From NCBI RefSeq assembly GCF_010389155.1, contig NC_057769.1, positions 5,704,735-5,768,734 of the forward strand: a DNA stretch of 64,000 bases, in the 5' to 3' direction. This document shows positions 62,497-64,000 of the stretch, piece after piece. The DNA is from Erigeron canadensis (taxonomy: Eukaryota > Streptophyta > Magnoliopsida > Asterales > Asteraceae). Positions within the stretch are counted from its first letter, which is position 1, and every line of letters begins with the position of its first letter. A model generated the notes under the pieces. It was not told where the DNA came from. It saw only the letters and a list, made by a program, of their open reading frames with translations, and made no database searches. Both the position numbers and the translations under genes were made by a program.

Positions 62497-64000
62497 TTAT
62501 TTCCATAATTTAACAGAACTGTCGTGACTTGCAGAAGCAACCATTCCAGTAACAGGCGACTGTGCCAAAGCAGCTACTATGGTGTCATGTGCTTGAACTG
62601 TCATACGGTTGTTCTCCGTCGTGTTCCACAACTCCAATGACTGAGAAGATGAAGTAAAAGCAACACCGGAGAAAATTTATTAATTAGTTAATCAGGGGTT
62701 GAAATGTCATAACAACCGATCTTTTAGAAGAAAAGACCTTTAAAACAAAACGATGCCAAAGAAAACCTTGGTGAAATTGGGTCAGATTCGTAAAAGCTTT
62801 TCTTTCCTGTATTAGGTACTCATTTATAACTAGTCAAGCAGGTAAACAAAATCATTCTCAATGGTTGCATTTTTGGAAACAGCTCAAAAGTTACCCAAGG
62901 CTTTGAAATAATAAAAAATAGACTAAATACCTACAAAAATGACACAACCGTAAAAGAGTGTGTCGGGAGGTGTTCAAGGCAATCTGGCATATTTTGATCC
63001 CGACTAAAAAGTATTAAATCAGCTTGGTATGTTAGGCAAAAGGTCAAAAATGACGATTTTGTATGGCTCGTGTTGACGCAAAGCACCTTTTGTCCAAAGT
63101 TTTACAATTCTTTTCTGAATAGCTAGTGCATTAAATATGGTTAGACAAGAAAGAAATATGCTTCTTAAATAGAATTCTAATTCTAACACAATTACATAGG
63201 AAGATTTATGCATCAAAAGGCTTTGCGTGACTCTCTTCATGTTTAACCATGTGACCCATTTCCTTTTTAGCATTTTCTACCCTAGAAATAAAACACAATC
63301 CGAATGAGACGATTCATAAGTAACTGGGTTCAGATTGCTACATCCAGTAACACCCACCTTAACCCGTTACCCAACCCACCCACTTTGCCACCTCTATTCT
63401 ACATTATTCGATACAAAATAACTAATCCTTTATTACTGAGACAAGATATATTTATCTCTACTGTATCCTCAATGTGACAACCAACCCGTTATAACAATGA
63501 AAACAACAGTGCCATAGTTCTTAGATGAGGTAGAAGAAAGCATTGATTGATTTGTCAACTCGAAAGCTTGAAATTTACAAAATGAAAGTCTACTTACACG
63601 GGTGCCGCCAATAACCAAAAGAGTAGAATAGCTTGGATGGAAAACACAAGAGTGGAACTGGTTTCCATTAGAAGCGAGCTCATGAATGCATTCCCCAGAA
63701 GCTAATGATCACACTTTCACAGATTCCTCGGTAACAGAAGCCAGATAGTCACCGTTTGAGTCCCAGCACACGTAGTTTACCACGTCTGAATGTGCCTGAT
63801 AACCAAGTAACGTTTAGAAATTGTATATGAACTCATTAAGTAATGACAAGTACGGCCATAAACAATTGTTCAATGAAAGTTGCTGTGGTTTCTTCTATAT
63901 ACCTCGAATGAATGTGTTTGCCTATCATTTTCAACATCGAAAATGGAAACAACTTTGTCAGATGCTGCCGCCAGTAAATGTCCAGTTACAGGCTGGAATC
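62497..64000 (-). pseudogene. LUH-type WD40 module E (runs off window)
   Basis: Exons 63903-64000+ (HLLAAASDKVVSIFDVEND), 63598-63795 (VCWDSNGDYLASVTEESVKV, then stop) and 62497-62640 ([20 protein letters not shown] ... [10 protein letters not shown] and TAA). The spacing and order match LUH C-terminal WD40 repeats, and it is closer to LUH than modules A-C. In the middle exon the conserved Trp codon TGG is TGA (63709-63711), a premature stop that would remove the last repeats. Upstream exons lie outside the window. Donor here is CGT|GTAAGT, unlike the GC donor in modules A and C. Confidence 0.75.

Overview
This is plant nuclear DNA: AT-rich, intron-rich and full of degraded transposons. It carries plant-only gene families: a KRP cyclin-dependent-kinase inhibitor, a PRT1-type N-degron ubiquitin ligase, LEUNIG/LUH-type WD40 co-repressor sequences and receptor-like cytoplasmic kinases. 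A dicot is most likely, perhaps Asteraceae, but that is an impression and not proven. All recognisable host genes are on the minus strand. No rRNA, CRISPR array or confident tRNA was seen.

Layout. 1-9.6 kb: mostly non-coding, with Helitron-like ends, a hAT-like element (5222-5962, near-perfect 8-bp target duplication) and a foldback MULE-like element (6350-7331, perfect 9-bp target duplication). 9.68-14.40 kb: a three-exon KRP gene (202 aa). 14.4-17.4 kb: intergenic with SINE-like repeats. 17.43-21.58 kb: a seven-exon PRT1-like gene (401 aa). 23.13-29.20 kb: an in-frame exon chain joining a protein kinase exon to an Ig-like/coiled-coil gene (predicted 613 aa). 30.3-64 kb: a tandem array in which a kinase exon is followed, on the minus strand, by LUH-type (LEUNIG_HOMOLOG) WD40 exons.

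The best preserved array module (50777-46651) joins without a stop into one 761-aa reading frame: kinase, short coiled-coil mini-exons, RKRK basic patch, WD40 repeats. A second module (kinase at 43345-44253, WD40 exons at 34221-32557 and again at 32400-30338) is split by a Copia retrotransposon at 34228-42528. That element has itself been hit by a Pack-MULE (34337-36333, 9-bp target duplication) carrying an LRR-like resistance gene fragment. Other modules at 51.2-52.4, 58.9-60.5 and 62.5-64 kb are decayed, and the last runs off the window. 52.4-58.7 kb is a stack of insertions: LTR element remnant, MULE-like element, CACTA end.

How the genes may work together: KRP acts on the cell cycle, PRT1 on protein turnover. 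The unusual part is the kinase cassette, which appears upstream of two unrelated protein types. If transcribed as predicted, it would give soluble kinases tethered to a transcriptional co-repressor WD40 domain or to an Ig-like domain. Exon boundaries, phases and frames were read by hand from splice signals; the fusions remain predictions without transcript evidence.
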